Shown here: positions 1-11,356 of the stretch, in pieces
How positions within the stretch are numbered: the stretch's first letter is position 1
Layout of the letters: each line of letters begins with the position of its first letter
Assembly: GCF_905171775.1 (NCBI RefSeq)
Contig: NC_053492.1
Location: 279,960,938 to 280,024,937, forward strand
From: Rana temporaria
Lineage: Eukaryota; Chordata; Amphibia; Anura; Ranidae
DNA length: 64,000 bases
Reading direction: 5' to 3'
Program-made: the position numbers and the translations under genes
Notes under the pieces: model-generated
Seen by the model: only the letters and a program-made list of their open reading frames with translations
Told to the model about the DNA's origin: nothing
The model's database searches: none

Positions 1-646
1 TTTTCCTCAGTTTAGGCCGATACGTATTCTTCTACTTATTTTTGGTAAAAAAATCGCAATAAGCGTTTATTGATTGGTTTGCGCATAAGGTTTTAGCGTT
101 TACAAAATGGGGGATAGTTTTATGGCATTTTTATTAATATTTTTTTTTTACTAGTAATGGCGGCGATTAGCATTTTTTTTTCGTGAATGCGACATTATGG
201 CGGACACACCGGACAATTTTGACACATTTTTGGGACCATTGTTATTTTCACAGCGAAAATGCACTGATTACTGTGAAAATGACAATGGCAGTGAAGGGGT
301 TAACCACTAGGGGGCACTAATGGGTTAAGTGTGCCCTAGGGGAGTGATTCTCACTGTAGGGGGGCGTGGCTGTAGGTGTGATGTAACTGATCGCTGTTCC
401 CTATAACAGGGAACAGACAATCAGTGTCACTGCCACAGAGAAGAACGGGGAAGGTTTGTTTACACTCACCTCTCCCCGTTCTTCAGCTCCTGTGATCCAA
501 TCGCGGGACACCGACAGCGATCGGGTCCCATGGGCGCGATCACGGAGCTTCTGACCGGGTCGCGCGCAACATACCTGTACGTGCCTGTGCCCAGCCGTGC
601 CATTCTGCCAACGTATATCGGCTTTAGGCGGTCCTTAAGTGGTTAA
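1..646. repeat. TTAA-bounded interspersed repeat, left part outside window
   Basis: The sequence from base 1 matches 35818 onward on the same strand and the reverse complement of the 27550-28523 copy: a CAGTTTAGGCCGATAC start, then the GTTTATTGATTGGTTTGCGC and ATGGCGGCGAT segments. It ends GGTCCTTAAGTGGTTAA at 646. Other copies in the window have TTAACCACTT termini, so this is a multi-copy element with TTAA-containing ends. PiggyBac-type non-autonomous DNA transposons use TTAA targets, so that class is my inference. ORFs here are chance. Confidence 0.75.
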
Positions 647-1250
647 TATATAGACTATAAGTGTAGGCTTAAAGAACATGTTTTAAATAAACATCATCTA
701 GCTGGCTGCAGCATTAGTCAGATGCTGAAGCTGGGTCACAGGAGTGCAGTAATGAGAGCTCCTAACAGCATGATATAAATTTTTGTTCTGTAATGGAGTG
801 CCCATTTTCTCACAATGTTCAGACACGTTACCTTTTATCACAACCTCCTGGTTTGCCATACACACCAAAGCAAAACGTGTTTTGCTTCCCCCCCCCCTTG
901 GCAGCTCAGAGAGGCCACACTTGATGAGGCAGAGGTAGCTTGGAAAGGGATCTGCAAGCAGGTGAGAGGCACTTCGCTGTCAGAACAGGTGTGCAAGCAG
1001 CTGGGCAGAATAATATGCAGCATCTCTGGAACACTGAGCTACTGTAGGGAGCAACTACCCCAGTACTCTAATTTCCGTGGGGTGGCACTTTATCCTTGGA
1101 TCCTTCCAGTTGTTCATTTGTGTTACCAGAACTACATTGGACTTAGCTGTGAGGGACACTGTCTATGAGGATAATCACATTAGCTGTGTTTTGTACTTTT
1201 TTACTGAAGTAGTAAATCTCAGCTAGACTTTCTGTTGCTATAGAGTCTTA
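647..1250. other. No recognised feature
   Basis: This is mixed-composition sequence between two repeats. A 117-codon plus-strand ORF at 815-1168 begins within an unremarkable context and shows no domain that I recognise. I treat the stretch as intronic DNA. Confidence 0.5.
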
Positions 1251-1254
1251 TATG

Positions 1255-2292
1255 TGTAGCGCCCCCCTACTTTCAGTACGGGCGCTACCCAGAAGTTAGT
1301 GGGAATGGGAGGTTTGGTTTTACTCCCATTCGCAAATTATGGAAATTTCGGCTGCTGTCCATTCCAGAATTTGTCCTGTAGGTCAGTCTGCGCTCCAGGG
1401 GTACGTTGACACCCCTGGGCGGCAGTTGGCACTAGAGGGATTCTGGCAGACCCACCTGCTCCCAGCAGCCAATCAGAGGAGTCTTCCCTCGTTGGGCATG
1501 CTGGGGAGGGATATATCTGGGGCAGCCGCTTTTGGTGGGTTCTGTTTTGCGGGGCCCGAGTTCCAGGTGCGGTACCCACCTAGGGTATGCGCATCCATAG
1601 GCCCCGCCACCGTGTCCTGCCATGCTGAGGCCGGGTACCATGCGGAGCCTCTTCCTACTATTGAAAGGGGCCCCAGCGACTTACTGGGTCCCTACCTTCT
1701 GCTGAGAGGATCCTAAGCTGGGAGCTGTGCGATGGGGGATTGGCCCGGGAGAACCTAGAACCAGAGGTTGTCCAGGAGGCCCAGACGAACCATCGGGGAT
1801 CCGGTCACCACACCGTATGACAGGTATGCGCAAGCTGTCAGTGGGTGACATTGATTGCACTGACTGGGAGGATTTGCTCAAACTGTTTTATCACAAATTC
1901 AAAATTATCCAGCCTGTGGCAGAGGTCCTGAGTCAGGTCTGTTTCCTCCCAGTGATTTATAAGTGACGCTCCGGCTGCCAGGCCTGAGATAGCTGCCGGA
2001 TTGGGGTGGCGACGAATTGAGCTACACTATTGCTGAGAGCAGGCTTACTCTCTCTGAATATCCAAGGCCTGATACTAAAAGTTCCTCTATGCTCATCAAC
2101 CTTCTCGATCGTGTGTCATGTTGATGTTGGCCAGGTTGGGCCTTGGAATAAAGCATTGGAAAACTGAATTGGTGTCTGGACACTTGCTCTTTGCTCATAC
2201 TCACAGAAATCACCCCTAGACCAAGTCAAGAAGGTAACTTAGAAAGCCGGTCCCAAAACTAATCAGCGGCTCCTCCGGGGGTGAGTGTTACA
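1255..2292 (+). mobile_element. Solo LTR of an LTR retroelement (class unresolved)
   Basis: The unit begins TGTAGCGCCC and ends GAGTGTTACA, giving TG...CA ends. It is flanked by identical TATG tetranucleotides at 1251-1254 and 2293-2296, a 4-bp target duplication. A hairpin of GTAGCGCCC with GGGCGCTAC stands at the 5' end. An AT-rich box near 1508 (GATATATCTG) could serve as a TATA element, and an AATAAA sits at 2147-2152. No gag or pol is adjacent, so the internal region was probably lost by LTR-LTR recombination. A 4-bp duplication suits class I endogenous retroviruses and some Gypsy elements. The short ORFs inside are not credible genes. Confidence 0.7.
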
Positions 2293-2358
2293 TATGGTTC
2301 TCAACCTTAGTGTGAGACCTAGAAAATGCTTCCAAATGCTTCCATGCCCCAACTGTGG

Positions 2359-2359
<1 letters not shown>

Positions 2360-2409
<50 letters not shown>
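2360..2409. repeat. (AT)n microsatellite
   Basis: This is a pure alternating AT run of about 25 dinucleotides. Confidence 0.95.
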
Positions 2410-2413
<4 letters not shown>

Positions 2414-3127
2414 TTACAATTGCATCTATATTGGCCAATAAAGATATCAGCCGGGTGAAGCTACTGGATACTTGTTTTATTACACCATGAGAGACCATTC
2501 TATGTTTGCTTGAGTGTATTGGCAGTGGAGGAGGTAGAGACCGGTGGTTTCTTAAGGAGAAACACACCAGGTGTTCTATCAAAAGGGAAAAGATCCTTCT
2601 GAAGGAATCCTAAGAAGATAACAGATCCCATATTCATACCCCCTGGGGGAAAATGCCTATTTAGTCCTAATTATGAAAGTTTTAGGTCCAATATTTGAGG
2701 TGAGCGCATTGGAGGAAGAGTGGTGGGACCCACTTGCATGTAAATTTGGATTTTTTGATACTACAGGGCACAGAGCGGAAGAAGACAATGTTTGGACATA
2801 GAAAATTTATTTTTGGAACTATGGGGCAAATCCACAAAGCAGATGCGCCGACTTAACTCGAGATTTCTAATTTTACTCCGTGCGTATCTTTGCGCCCGAT
2901 CCTCAAAACGAAAAATCCGGTTTTTACGTCCTACTTAAAATAATTACTCTGGCGCATCCTCTGACGCAAATTACGCTAGTCACGCCGCTTTATTTGATAG
3001 GCAAAGATGCAAATGAGGGAGATAGGGCGATCCTCAAAATTAAGTGTGTGCGCCGTAGATTACGCCCTGTGCGCCGTAGATAACGCCCTGTGCGCACCTG
3101 TTAGTTTTCTGGAGCAAAATTAGACTT

Positions 3128-3134
3128 TATAAAA
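3128..3134 (+). promoter_or_regulatory. Candidate TATA box of Harbinger transposase gene
   Basis: A TATAAAA sequence lies 90 bases upstream of the chosen ATG (3224), at a spacing compatible with a short 5' UTR. Confidence 0.45.
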
Positions 3135-3223
3135 GCAGCCCTAATTTTACACCAGCCCTGTAAAGGTCTGTTGAAGCAACACGATTTCGGAAGAGCTGCC
3201 AACACTTCATTGTGACTGCCAAA

Positions 3224-4402
3224 ATGCCTGGGCCATCAATGATAATAACGGCACTCGCCACTTTACAGGCGCAGAGAAGGAGGAGGGCACAGAGGAGGAG
3301 GAGGAGGGCACAGGAGAGGATCTACCGGCCACGCCAAGATCTCTTTGGCATGACTGCGTCTGAGGTCATTGGCCACTTCAGATTAAACCAGGAAGCCATC
3401 CTGGACTTAACCAGGATCCTGCAGGATGATCTGAACACCCCAACCCAACGATCCCATGCCCTGCCAGCTCATATTAAAGTTATGGCCACCCTGCATTTTC
3501 TGGCCACTGGGTCTTTTCAGAGAACATGTGGAGGTCTGGCTGGGATGGTACAGTCCTCGATGAGCAGGTGTGTGCACCAGGTTGTCCCTGCAATACTGAG
3601 ACGCATGGGCAGTCAATTTGAAAAGCCCACCCAGGAGGACCAGCGAATGAAGAGCATGGCTGATTTCTATCAGATTGCACGATTCCCACGGACCATCGGG
3701 GCCATTGACTGTACCCATGTGGCACTACAGCCCCCCCATGATACAGAGCACCTGTTCAGGAATCGAAAAAACTGGCATTCAATCAATGTCCAGGTAATCG
3801 TGGATGCCCATGGCCTCATCTGGCATGTCTGTGCCAAATTTCCAGGTTCGTGCCATGACAGCTACATCTTTAGGCAGACCAACATAGCACGTGAATTGGA
3901 GCAGAACGTGTATGGAGACAGCTGGCTGGTTGGTGAGTGACATGTGTGTCAGGTATGTCCCCCCCCATGATGCAGACATCACATGGGGCACATGCATGAC
4001 TAATATCCTCCTGTCTTTTGCCTTCCAGGTGACTCTGGATATGCCCTGGGCCCTCACATGATGACCCCATTCCGGAACCCCCAAACCCCAGGAGAGCAAC
4101 GCTACAACGAGGCTCATATTCGCACCCGGGCAGTAGTGGAGCGTACTTTTGGCCTGCTGAAGTCCCGCTTCAGATGCCTGGACAAGACAGGGGGTACACT
4201 GCTGTATTCCCCAGACTTTGTGTGCCAAATAATAGGGGCTTGTTGCATTCTTCATAACTTTGCAACGAGAAGGGGACTGGAGATTAACTTGCGTGCTGAC
4301 CTGACCCCCCACCCAGGCAATCCCCCCCTAGCCCACTCTACCCGGTCTACTGAGGGCACAGTAGCCAGGAGACGCCTGGCAGAAGGCATATTTTCTCAGT
4401 AA
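3224..4402 (+). CDS. Harbinger DDE nuclease (HARBI1-like transposase), spliced
   Basis: Two exons, 3224-3932 and 4029-4402, encode 360 residues. The intron has a GTGAGT donor and a CCTTCCAG acceptor and splits a Gly codon, restoring the family motif LVGDSGYALGP. I start at ATG 3224 (GCCAAAATGC context) because the upstream in-frame GTG at 3212 is not a vertebrate start. An Arg-rich N-terminus is followed by a helical region, then the DDE_Tnp_4 core. The acidic triad is read as D162 in IGAIDCTHV, D212 in PGSCHDSYIF and E274 in RAVVERTFGLLKSRFR. The length matches HARBI1-type nucleases of about 350 residues. It cuts DNA at the element ends and needs the Myb-like partner for DNA binding and nuclear import (family knowledge). 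No disabling change was found. Confidence 0.9.
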
Positions 4403-4960
4403 ATGGCCAGAAAAAATGTCACAATGTTTTTTTTTTTTCCGATGCAAACGCACATGAATTATGTGACAATGTTATTATTTGTTTTCACTGCAAACGCACA
4501 TGAATTATGTGACAATGAGAATGTTGCTTTGCACAGTAAACGCACATGTTTAATGACACATTGAGAATGTTTTTGTCTCTGGAAACGCACATGATTTATG
4601 TCACAATGAGAATGCATGAATGCACACCACTGTGGTCCCTAGCACAAACACATCACATGCACATCGAATTGGATTAGATCCAAGTACCCCCCCCCCTTTG
4701 GTACTTGGGAGCAGTAACGCCCCGCCACGGCTCCAATTATGTCACTGTGCATTCATACACCATTCAGGAACCTAGGATGACTTTTCCCTGGTCCTGGGGA
4801 TCCCTTCTCCACCAAAACTGAGGGGGACACCCTTATTTTGTCAGGAATGCCACCCCCCCACATTCACACATCATTCACACACATAAACCAAATCATAAGT
4901 ACAGTATAATAACCAAAAGTTTTAAATAAAAAAAAAAAAAAAAAAAAGTACCCCTGGTAT

Positions 4961-6511
4961 TTAAGTCCGGCGGCGAGTGCTCCGTCTAGGCTGCCCACGG
5001 GCAGGGGCACGGGCACGGGCACGGCCACGGGCACGGCCACCTGGAGGATCTTCACGGGGGGGGGGAGCAGGGGAGGGAGTATCTTCATTGGGGGGGGGAG
5101 CAGGGGAGGGAGTATCTTCATTGGGGGGGGGAACAGGGGAGGGAGGAGCCTCCCCTGGTGTCTGACCTCCGGCTGGCCTGCCCTCCAAGGCCACTGCTAT
5201 CCTGGTCAGGCAGGCAGTGATGGCAGCCGTATTGGCCTGGCCAGCCCGGGTGTTCTTCTGCACAGCCCGGGTGTTGTCCTGCACAGCCCGGGTGAGGGCA
5301 GTCACCTCCTGGCCCACGCCTGTTGTGGCGGTATGCAGGGACCACAAACAGGTGATGACACCCAATGAATTGGTGGCCACATCACTGAGTGACTCCCTCA
5401 TTACATCCAGGCTGTGCTCCATCTTGGCCATAGTTTTTTTGATGTCACCCAGACTGCGGGTCTGCTTGGCATTGTCCCTCAGCAGACTGGCCGGCATATG
5501 CTCAGACCCCACCCTGGTGTCCTGGGTCGCCATCCTGCCTGCCCCTGAGGCTTGTGGCCAGGTAGGAGGGGATAGAGTGACCCTTGTGGGTTGCGGCATG
5601 TTGTGGGAGGAGTGGGAGGGGCTACCCCTGATGGTGGCCTGACTGGTGCCAGCCTCTGGGGGATCCTCTGGGGTAGCCTCAAGGGGAGCCTCAAGGGGAG
5701 CCTCTGGGGTAGCCTCAAGGGGAGCCTCAAGGGGAGCCTCTGGGGTAGCCTCAAGGGGAGCCTCAAGGCTAGCCTCAAGGGTATCATCAAAGGTCATCAG
5801 ATCTGTGGCAATAATGATTTCCCGGCCAATCTGGAGATCTTCTTCCTCCTCCCCCTCATCCTCCTCCCCCTCATCCTCCTCCCCCTCAGCCTCCTCATGA
5901 GGGGAGGTTTGGCCACTCCCCTCCCCTGGGGACTCCTCAGCAGCCTCCTGTCTTTGGGGTGGTGCAGCAGCCTGGCCTGATGGCCCAGCAATCTCCTGGT
6001 CATCTGTGGAAGACACCAAACAATCACAGGTTTGAGGATCCACACACTTGCCACATGTTCCCTTCCCCCACCCACACATGCTAATCACCAAAAAAACAAA
6101 AAAAAAAACCTTACCTGGCCTCACAGGAACATCAGACTGATAACCAGGCAGGCCCACCACCTGCTCTGGCTCGAAACACCGGGCCACTGCCCATTCCTCC
6201 TCAGTCAGCCGGATGGGGCATGGTCCCCCTCCTCCAGTGCCCCTCCTATGCGCAGTGAGCTTGGCCACCTTATTGCGGACCACGCTCCTCAGATCATTGA
6301 TCTTTTTCTTAATGCCAGCGGGGGTCCTCGTCTCCCCTCCCCCCGCCGCATTTATGTGATCTGTGATTTTGGCATATATCCTCTTCCTTTGGGCCGGGGA
6401 GGTGTTCCGGCTATCAGGCCCATGTAGATATCTTCCATATTGTATGACATACCTGGCTAGGATTTGCTTTTCAACATGTGAAAAATTCAGCTTCCTGCGT
6501 TTGGGGGCCAT
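4961..6511 (-). CDS. Harbinger Myb/SANT-like DNA-binding protein, spliced
   Basis: Exons 6511-6115 and 6003-4961 (minus strand) encode 479 residues. The intron has a GTAAGG donor and a TTCCACAG acceptor and splits an Asp codon. Reading through it would insert an unlikely hydrophobic stretch. I start at MAPKRRKLNFS because upstream codons in the same frame are hydrophobic and unlike the family. Residues 1-100 form a NAIF1-type Myb/SANT-like domain (NFSHVEKQILARYV, then IKKKINDLRSVVRNKVAKL). The middle is a poly-acidic EEDEGEEDEGEEEE tract followed by tandem LEAPLEATPEAP repeats. The C-terminus has a coiled-coil-like segment, PSPAPPPNEDT repeats and an Arg/Ala-rich basic tail. This is the second Harbinger protein, which recruits the nuclease to transposon ends. 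Only the repeat tracts look variable, and the frame is open. Confidence 0.85.
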   Translation of the reverse strand: MAPKRRKLNFSHVEKQILARYVIQYGRYLHGPDSRNTSPAQRKRIYAKITDHINAAGGGETRTPAGIKKKINDLRSVVRNKVAKLTAHRRGTGGGGPCPIRLTEEEWAVARCFEPEQVVGLPGYQSDVPVRPGKVFFFVFLVISMCGWGKGTCGKCVDPQTCDCLVSSTDDQEIAGPSGQAAAPPQRQEAAEESPGEGSGQTSPHEEAEGEEDEGEEDEGEEEEDLQIGREIIIATDLMTFDDTLEASLEAPLEATPEAPLEAPLEATPEAPLEAPLEATPEDPPEAGTSQATIRGSPSHSSHNMPQPTRVTLSPPTWPQASGAGRMATQDTRVGSEHMPASLLRDNAKQTRSLGDIKKTMAKMEHSLDVMRESLSDVATNSLGVITCLWSLHTATTGVGQEVTALTRAVQDNTRAVQKNTRAGQANTAAITACLTRIAVALEGRPAGGQTPGEAPPSPVPPPNEDTPSPAPPPNEDTPSPAPPPREDPPGGRARGRARARAPARGQPRRSTRRRT

Positions 6512-7192
6512 CACAGACACCACCCAGCAACAAGAAGCCAAACAGGACAAACACACAAAAATACACACACAAGCAGACAGCTACTACAAAGTCAAATACA
6601 AACACACAAAAACCAAACACAAAATCCAAGCAGAACAAAAAAAAATTACCAAAAACAATCAAACAAAAATTACACTTATCACAAACAAACAACAACTACT
6701 ATCTACTACTCCTCCAACACTTCTCTATCAAACACAACTTACCAACAAACACTGACAAACTAAGAGCAGAAGCAAATTGCTCATGGAAGGGAACACAGGG
6801 AAATACTTTTGCAAATGAAGTGTGTTTGACTGGAGCTAGTTAAGCACAGTGCGATCCTCAAACTAAGTACACTTGGCCTTTTACCTATCTCACTGATTGC
6901 GCCAAGCAAAGTTCTGCACATGCGCAGTGAGCAGCAGATTCGTGCGCGCATGCGCAGTACGGCCGGACCTTCATTTGCATGGGGTCACGGCTCATTACAA
7001 TGAAGCACGCCCACTTCCTTCCCACTTGCCATAACCCCGCCTTACGCCTCTGTATTTACGTTACGGCAGGCGCACTTTTGGGCGCAAATGCGCTGTGGAT
7101 ACGGCAATTACGACACCAACTTAGGGCGCCGTAACTTAAATGACATAAGTTAGTAAAAACTTATTTTGCGCCGCTGGCTGTGGATTTGGCCC

Positions 7193-8534
7193 TATATGTA
7201 TTATTACTGGACTTTGAATGTTTTTTCCACAGATTAAGGGATTGTGTTATATTTTCTATAAATATATTTATTGGTGTTTTTTTTCACATCTAGCATTTAC
7301 TTCATTTTTGCTTAAGGGATGACACATTTTTTATTGTTTACTTGCATATGCAGGTATGCATTTAGATGTGAGCAACACCCTTCACTTTCATGTAGCTGAT
7401 TCGAGCCTTTTAGGAGAACACAACATTAATTATCATTTAGTTGTTTTCACTTAGTGTCAATTATTCAGGCTTCAGATATACACTCAAGAGGCTATCGGCA
7501 GATGCAGTTGGACTATTAAAACATAGGAATACTTGCAAATTAGTCATTTCTGGAGTTAGAAGCATGGACAGGATATGTGGCTGAGACTTTCTGTCTCTCT
7601 TTCCACTTCCTCTTTCTGGGGTTTTAAAGTCTGCCTCCCAAAGACAGGAAGTGCTAATACATAACTTTATGTGACGCTGTGCTATTGACAGCTAACACTA
7701 GGGGGAAGCAGATCCCTACACAAGTTTGGTGATGTATCTAGCTGAGTTGTGAAAGACTCTCTATGTTATTGTACAGTAAGTATCATTGTTAGAATTGTAT
7801 TAGAATTTTATTAGTTGAGTAAATGGAAACCAATGAGGGAATTGGCAAAAATGGGTGGTGGGGTAAATGAGTCTGGCAGAAGTATTCATGATAGATTGAA
7901 AGGGGGGGGGTAGCATGTGTAGTGGTAGGCTGATGAGGATTGAGTTACTGAAGTTGAGTAGAGAGATAACCTGGGAGTAGAAAAGTAGATTTGTGGTGTC
8001 ATTAGTTAACAAGAGCTGTATTTTGGAAATATTACGGAGATAAAGGCAGTAAAGTTAAGATTGGGATTGGATGTGGGGCTGGAAGGGGATCAGAGTCCAG
8101 GATTACATCTAGCTCGCATTTCTGGGATGCTCTCCCTTTCATCAGCTTCATCAGTCTTAGGCTGATAAAATGGAGGACATCCCAGAAACGCGTCTCTTCT
8201 GGGCTTTGGACCAGTGTGACGTTGATCAATTACAGAGAAGGTGCTCAACCTTACAGCTGCCAGCTTTTCTACTCCCTGAGTTGCTGGTGGCATCCTATAC
8301 AGGGGGGAAGCCCCACTCTGCATGCTCCAGCTTGGGGCTAAGAGGCTTACGGTATCTATGACTGTGGAATGGCATCCCTCACCCACACCACTATATATTC
8401 AGTAAGTTTGCCTGCTTCTGCAATGATTTTAGATTTTACAATAAATTCTCTTTGTCTCATGTATTGCATTTACAGGCTCACTGTGCACCTTTTTATCTGT
8501 TTGGTAATGAAGACAGACATGGCATAGGCTCACC
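7193..8534. other. No recognised feature
   Basis: This is AT-rich intronic sequence. The inverted pair TCTGGGATG / CATCCCAGA near 8119 and 8190 brackets a GAAACGCGTC string, but I cannot assign it to a family. Short ORFs on both strands lack recognisable domains. Confidence 0.45.
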
Positions 8535-8640
8535 TTAAAGTGGAGTTTCCATCCCAAAATTTTTTTTTCATTATTGTGCTCATTAAACCTAAAAAATAAA
8601 AAAATAAATAAATAAAAATGTTTTACACAAAAACTTGGTC
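8535..8640. repeat. Fragment of TTAA-bounded MITE
   Basis: It starts TTAAAGTGGAGTTTCC, the same type of terminus as the complete copies at 15841, 48729 and 58833. The right end was not found. Confidence 0.4.
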
Positions 8641-9990
8641 CTAATGGAGCTTGTTTATCAATTCAAAGGAGGGAAAGACTCTCAGTGATGTGAGTCCTAT
8701 TAGTTGATGGAATTTACGTAACATGCCCTTTAATTTTGATTGGCCCTTTAGTAATATCCACCCTACCTTTTCTTTACTAGCTCTTTTTTTTTTGCTTTCT
8801 TTCTTTTTCTTTTTTCTTTTTCTTTTTTTTTTTTTGCAACGGTGGGAGGGGAAAACATTTTTGGGCAGTTTCCTAAACTCAATGGGATTTCATGATCCCT
8901 GAATTGGGGTTTTTTGTTTGTTAAGCTCATGACTGAGATAGGATAGCTATTACATTGTTTTGTTGAGGTATATCTATCACTTTATGGGACAGATCTGATC
9001 AAATTCAATAGATATATGTCTATTGTTCTGATGTTTGCTCATTATTATTTCTGTCATTTATGTTTACATGTTAAATGTCTTCTTTCTTTTTTTTCTAAAA
9101 AAAAAATTAGAAAATTGAAAAAAAAAAAAAAATGTAAGAAAAAAAACCTAAAAAAAAAGAAAATGAATACAGTCACCACATTTAAGTATAAGTAAACAGT
9201 AATATATACTGTATATATTTTTTTGCTGGGTGTAGATACAATTTAAGCTACGTTTTACCAAAATTAAACAAAGTGTAATTTTACCCCTCACCCTTTTTTT
9301 CATGAAATTGTTATTTGCTTAAACGTGTGGTAAATATAAAAAAAAAACATAAAAGTAAGCAAATTCATGTATTACACTGAAATAAATTTGTAATATTATA
9401 ATTTGACAGATTTGTTTTTCCACTTGGAACTGGGTGACTCATGCATCTGTCAAGAACAAAATGTAAAAGCTTATTTAGACAAGCACTTAAACGAATGTCC
9501 TAGCAGTGCTATTTATTGTGAAAAAAAAAAAACATGGCCCATCCTTGGCCTTACACTGATTTTATATGTGACATTATTATGAGCTCTACATTCATTTATT
9601 CAACGGAAACAAATGAAGCCCTTGAAGATAACCAATACTTCCTATTTGCACGAGCAATTAATGCCTAGGGCTTATTTTGTTTGCAATTATTAAACTGGAT
9701 AGTGCTGACATAACCTGCAATACTATACAGAGGTAGACACGTTGTGGTTTTGAGATGTGAGAGGACATCAACACATTTTAATTTAACCCTACAAAAATCT
9801 CTAACAGAACTCGAAAAAAAAAAACGTAGCAACCTGCATGTGACTGTACAGGTGGGTGAAAGATGCATAGTCAGTCATAAGTTACATGGGTATTTGATCC
9901 AAAAGCAAAACATAAACATGTATTATATTACAGATTACCAATTCTTTGATGTGATGGCTGCATTAGTTTTATTTTTTATGCTTTCTTTCT
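8641..9990. other. AT-rich intronic sequence, possible conserved non-coding block
   Basis: Poly-T and poly-A tracts fill 8780-9160. The segment 9360-9680 is of balanced, non-repetitive composition and could be conserved, but this cannot be tested here. Confidence 0.35.
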
Positions 9991-9998
9991 TTTATTTT

Positions 9999-10402
9999 CA
10001 CCAGGTGATCTGGCCACAAAGTCTGTTGTTCTTCCAAAAAATAATCTGTCCTGCAGATGTAGCAGGTTGAGGGTTGAGATAAACCATTTAACACGGACAG
10101 GGGAGCTTACAATGATCAGCGTTTATTCAATTATGTAGAACATTTACCCCAAAGGAAGAAAAAAAAAAACTACTGCTGTAACTGCTTAAAAAGTGTTAGC
10201 TGGAGTTTGTTTTCAGTTTGTTTGTGTATTTAAATCTGCAAGTACATCTTACACCCTCAGAATGACAATGCTGCTGTCCATAGTTATACAAATAAAAAAC
10301 TGTGCAGCGCTAATAATGTCCATAGTTGTTTTTGTTGCTTCTTCATAAAGAATGTTGGCACTCTAGTACAGGAGGTGTGTTACTGGCCAGATCACCAGGT
10401 AA
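9999..10402. repeat. Foldback element with GATCTGGCCA termini
   Basis: CACCAGGTGATCTGGCCA at the left is repeated in inverted orientation as TGGCCAGATCACCAGGT at the right, about 370 bases apart. The interior is not strongly palindromic. The size suggests a short non-autonomous DNA transposon. Confidence 0.5.
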
Positions 10403-10978
10403 GAACATAAGAAAAAAAGCCTAAAAAAGCAGCCACCACATTTAATAATGCAATATATTACATTTTTGGTTTTGGGTTTAATCCCTCTTAAAATCTCTGG
10501 GGGAAACACAAATCCTCCCTTTCAAGGGAGATACCCCTGCACTGCAAATATTAAATGCTTAATTCTGTCTAGGTTACCAAAAAGCATTTATGTACATAAT
10601 CATCACACCCCTGCCAACCGGCACTCCCCTACATTCCAGCTTGGACTGTTCCTTGCTGTCTTCATGTCCAATGCTGGTCTATGGGCCCTTCATTGTAATT
10701 GATTATGTCAGAAGATTTGTGAACGCTGGGGTGTAGGGGATAACAGGTTGTGAGCAATGGCTTACATCCGGGAGGGAGCCTGAGAGCGGAAATCAGGAAA
10801 ATAAAAGTAATTTTACCTGTACCCTAGACATTAATGAGCATTTAACCATTGTGGTGCGGGAGCAACCCTCCTGCAAGGGAGGATTTAGATTTTTCCCAGA
10901 GTTCAGCTTTCTGGGAAAGATTGGTTCAGTTTCAGTTTTTGAATAGACTTACATTTATTACAATTATTACATGTCTTA
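10403..10978. other. Low-copy intronic sequence with a repeat fragment
   Basis: The part from about 10760 to 10900 (AGAGCGGAAATCAGG, then CTAGACATTAATGAGCA) resembles 15170-15290 and the reverse strand of 14965-15015, so it is a fragment of another interspersed family. I see nothing else here. Confidence 0.4.
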
Positions 10979-11356
10979 TGCCTCGTATACACGACCAGTT
11001 TTCCCATCGGGAAAACTTCCATGACAGCTTTTGGCTGGGAAAACTGGCCATGTGTATGCTCCATGGCAGTTTTCCCGACAGGAAAAATGCCGGGATTCCC
11101 GGCAGGAAAAATAAGAACATGTTTTCTTTTTTCCTGCCGGGATTTCCGGCAGTCTTTTTCCCGACAGTTTTCCCATGGGAAACACTGCTACGGAGCATAC
11201 ACACGGTCGGGATTCCAAAGCTCTCATGGCAGTTTTCTTGCCAGGAAAACCGGCCGTGTGTAGGGGGAAAAAGCTGCCAAGGAGGTTCACGGTTTTCCCC
11301 TTTGTTTTTCCGGCAAACTTTTTGCCGCCGGGGAAACTGATCGTGTGTACAAGGCA
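10979..11356. repeat. Foldback MITE with TTA target duplication
   Basis: The termini TGCCTCGTATACACGA and TCGTGTGTACAAGGCA are inverted, and TTA flanks both sides (10976-10978 and 11357-11359). The interior is made of repeated GTTTTCCCG / CGGGAAAAC motifs on both strands, which creates many overlapping chance ORFs. The 3-bp TTA duplication suggests a PIF/Harbinger-mobilised element. Confidence 0.75.

Larger units (their letters stand above)
2823..7192. mobile_element. Complete PIF/Harbinger DNA transposon
   Basis: The 4370-bp element has imperfect terminal inverted repeats: GGGGCAAATCCACA at the left end and TGTGGATTTGGCCC at the right. The 3-bp sequence TAT occurs on both sides (2820-2822 and 7193-7195), matching the 3-bp duplications of PIF/Harbinger. 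It carries the two genes typical of the superfamily, converging on a short centre: a DDE nuclease on the plus strand and a Myb/SANT-like protein on the minus strand. Subterminal CGATCCTCAAA motifs recur near both ends (2896, 3029, 6851). Both genes are open once one intron each is removed, so the copy may be recent or still capable of movement. The centre (4450-4610) has four diverged copies of an ATGAATTATGTGACAATG-like unit. Confidence 0.9.

Noticed and set aside
815..1168. 117-codon ORF on the plus strand as a gene
   Set aside because: No recognisable domain, no splice context and biased runs from poly-C; it lies in intronic DNA.
1339..1966. ORFs inside the solo LTR
   Set aside because: Overlapping frames on both strands within a defined LTR; no retroviral motif.
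8107..8205. Fourth hammerhead-like motif near GAAACGCGTC
   Set aside because: The core reads CTGATAA instead of CUGANGA and stems do not pair in the required order.
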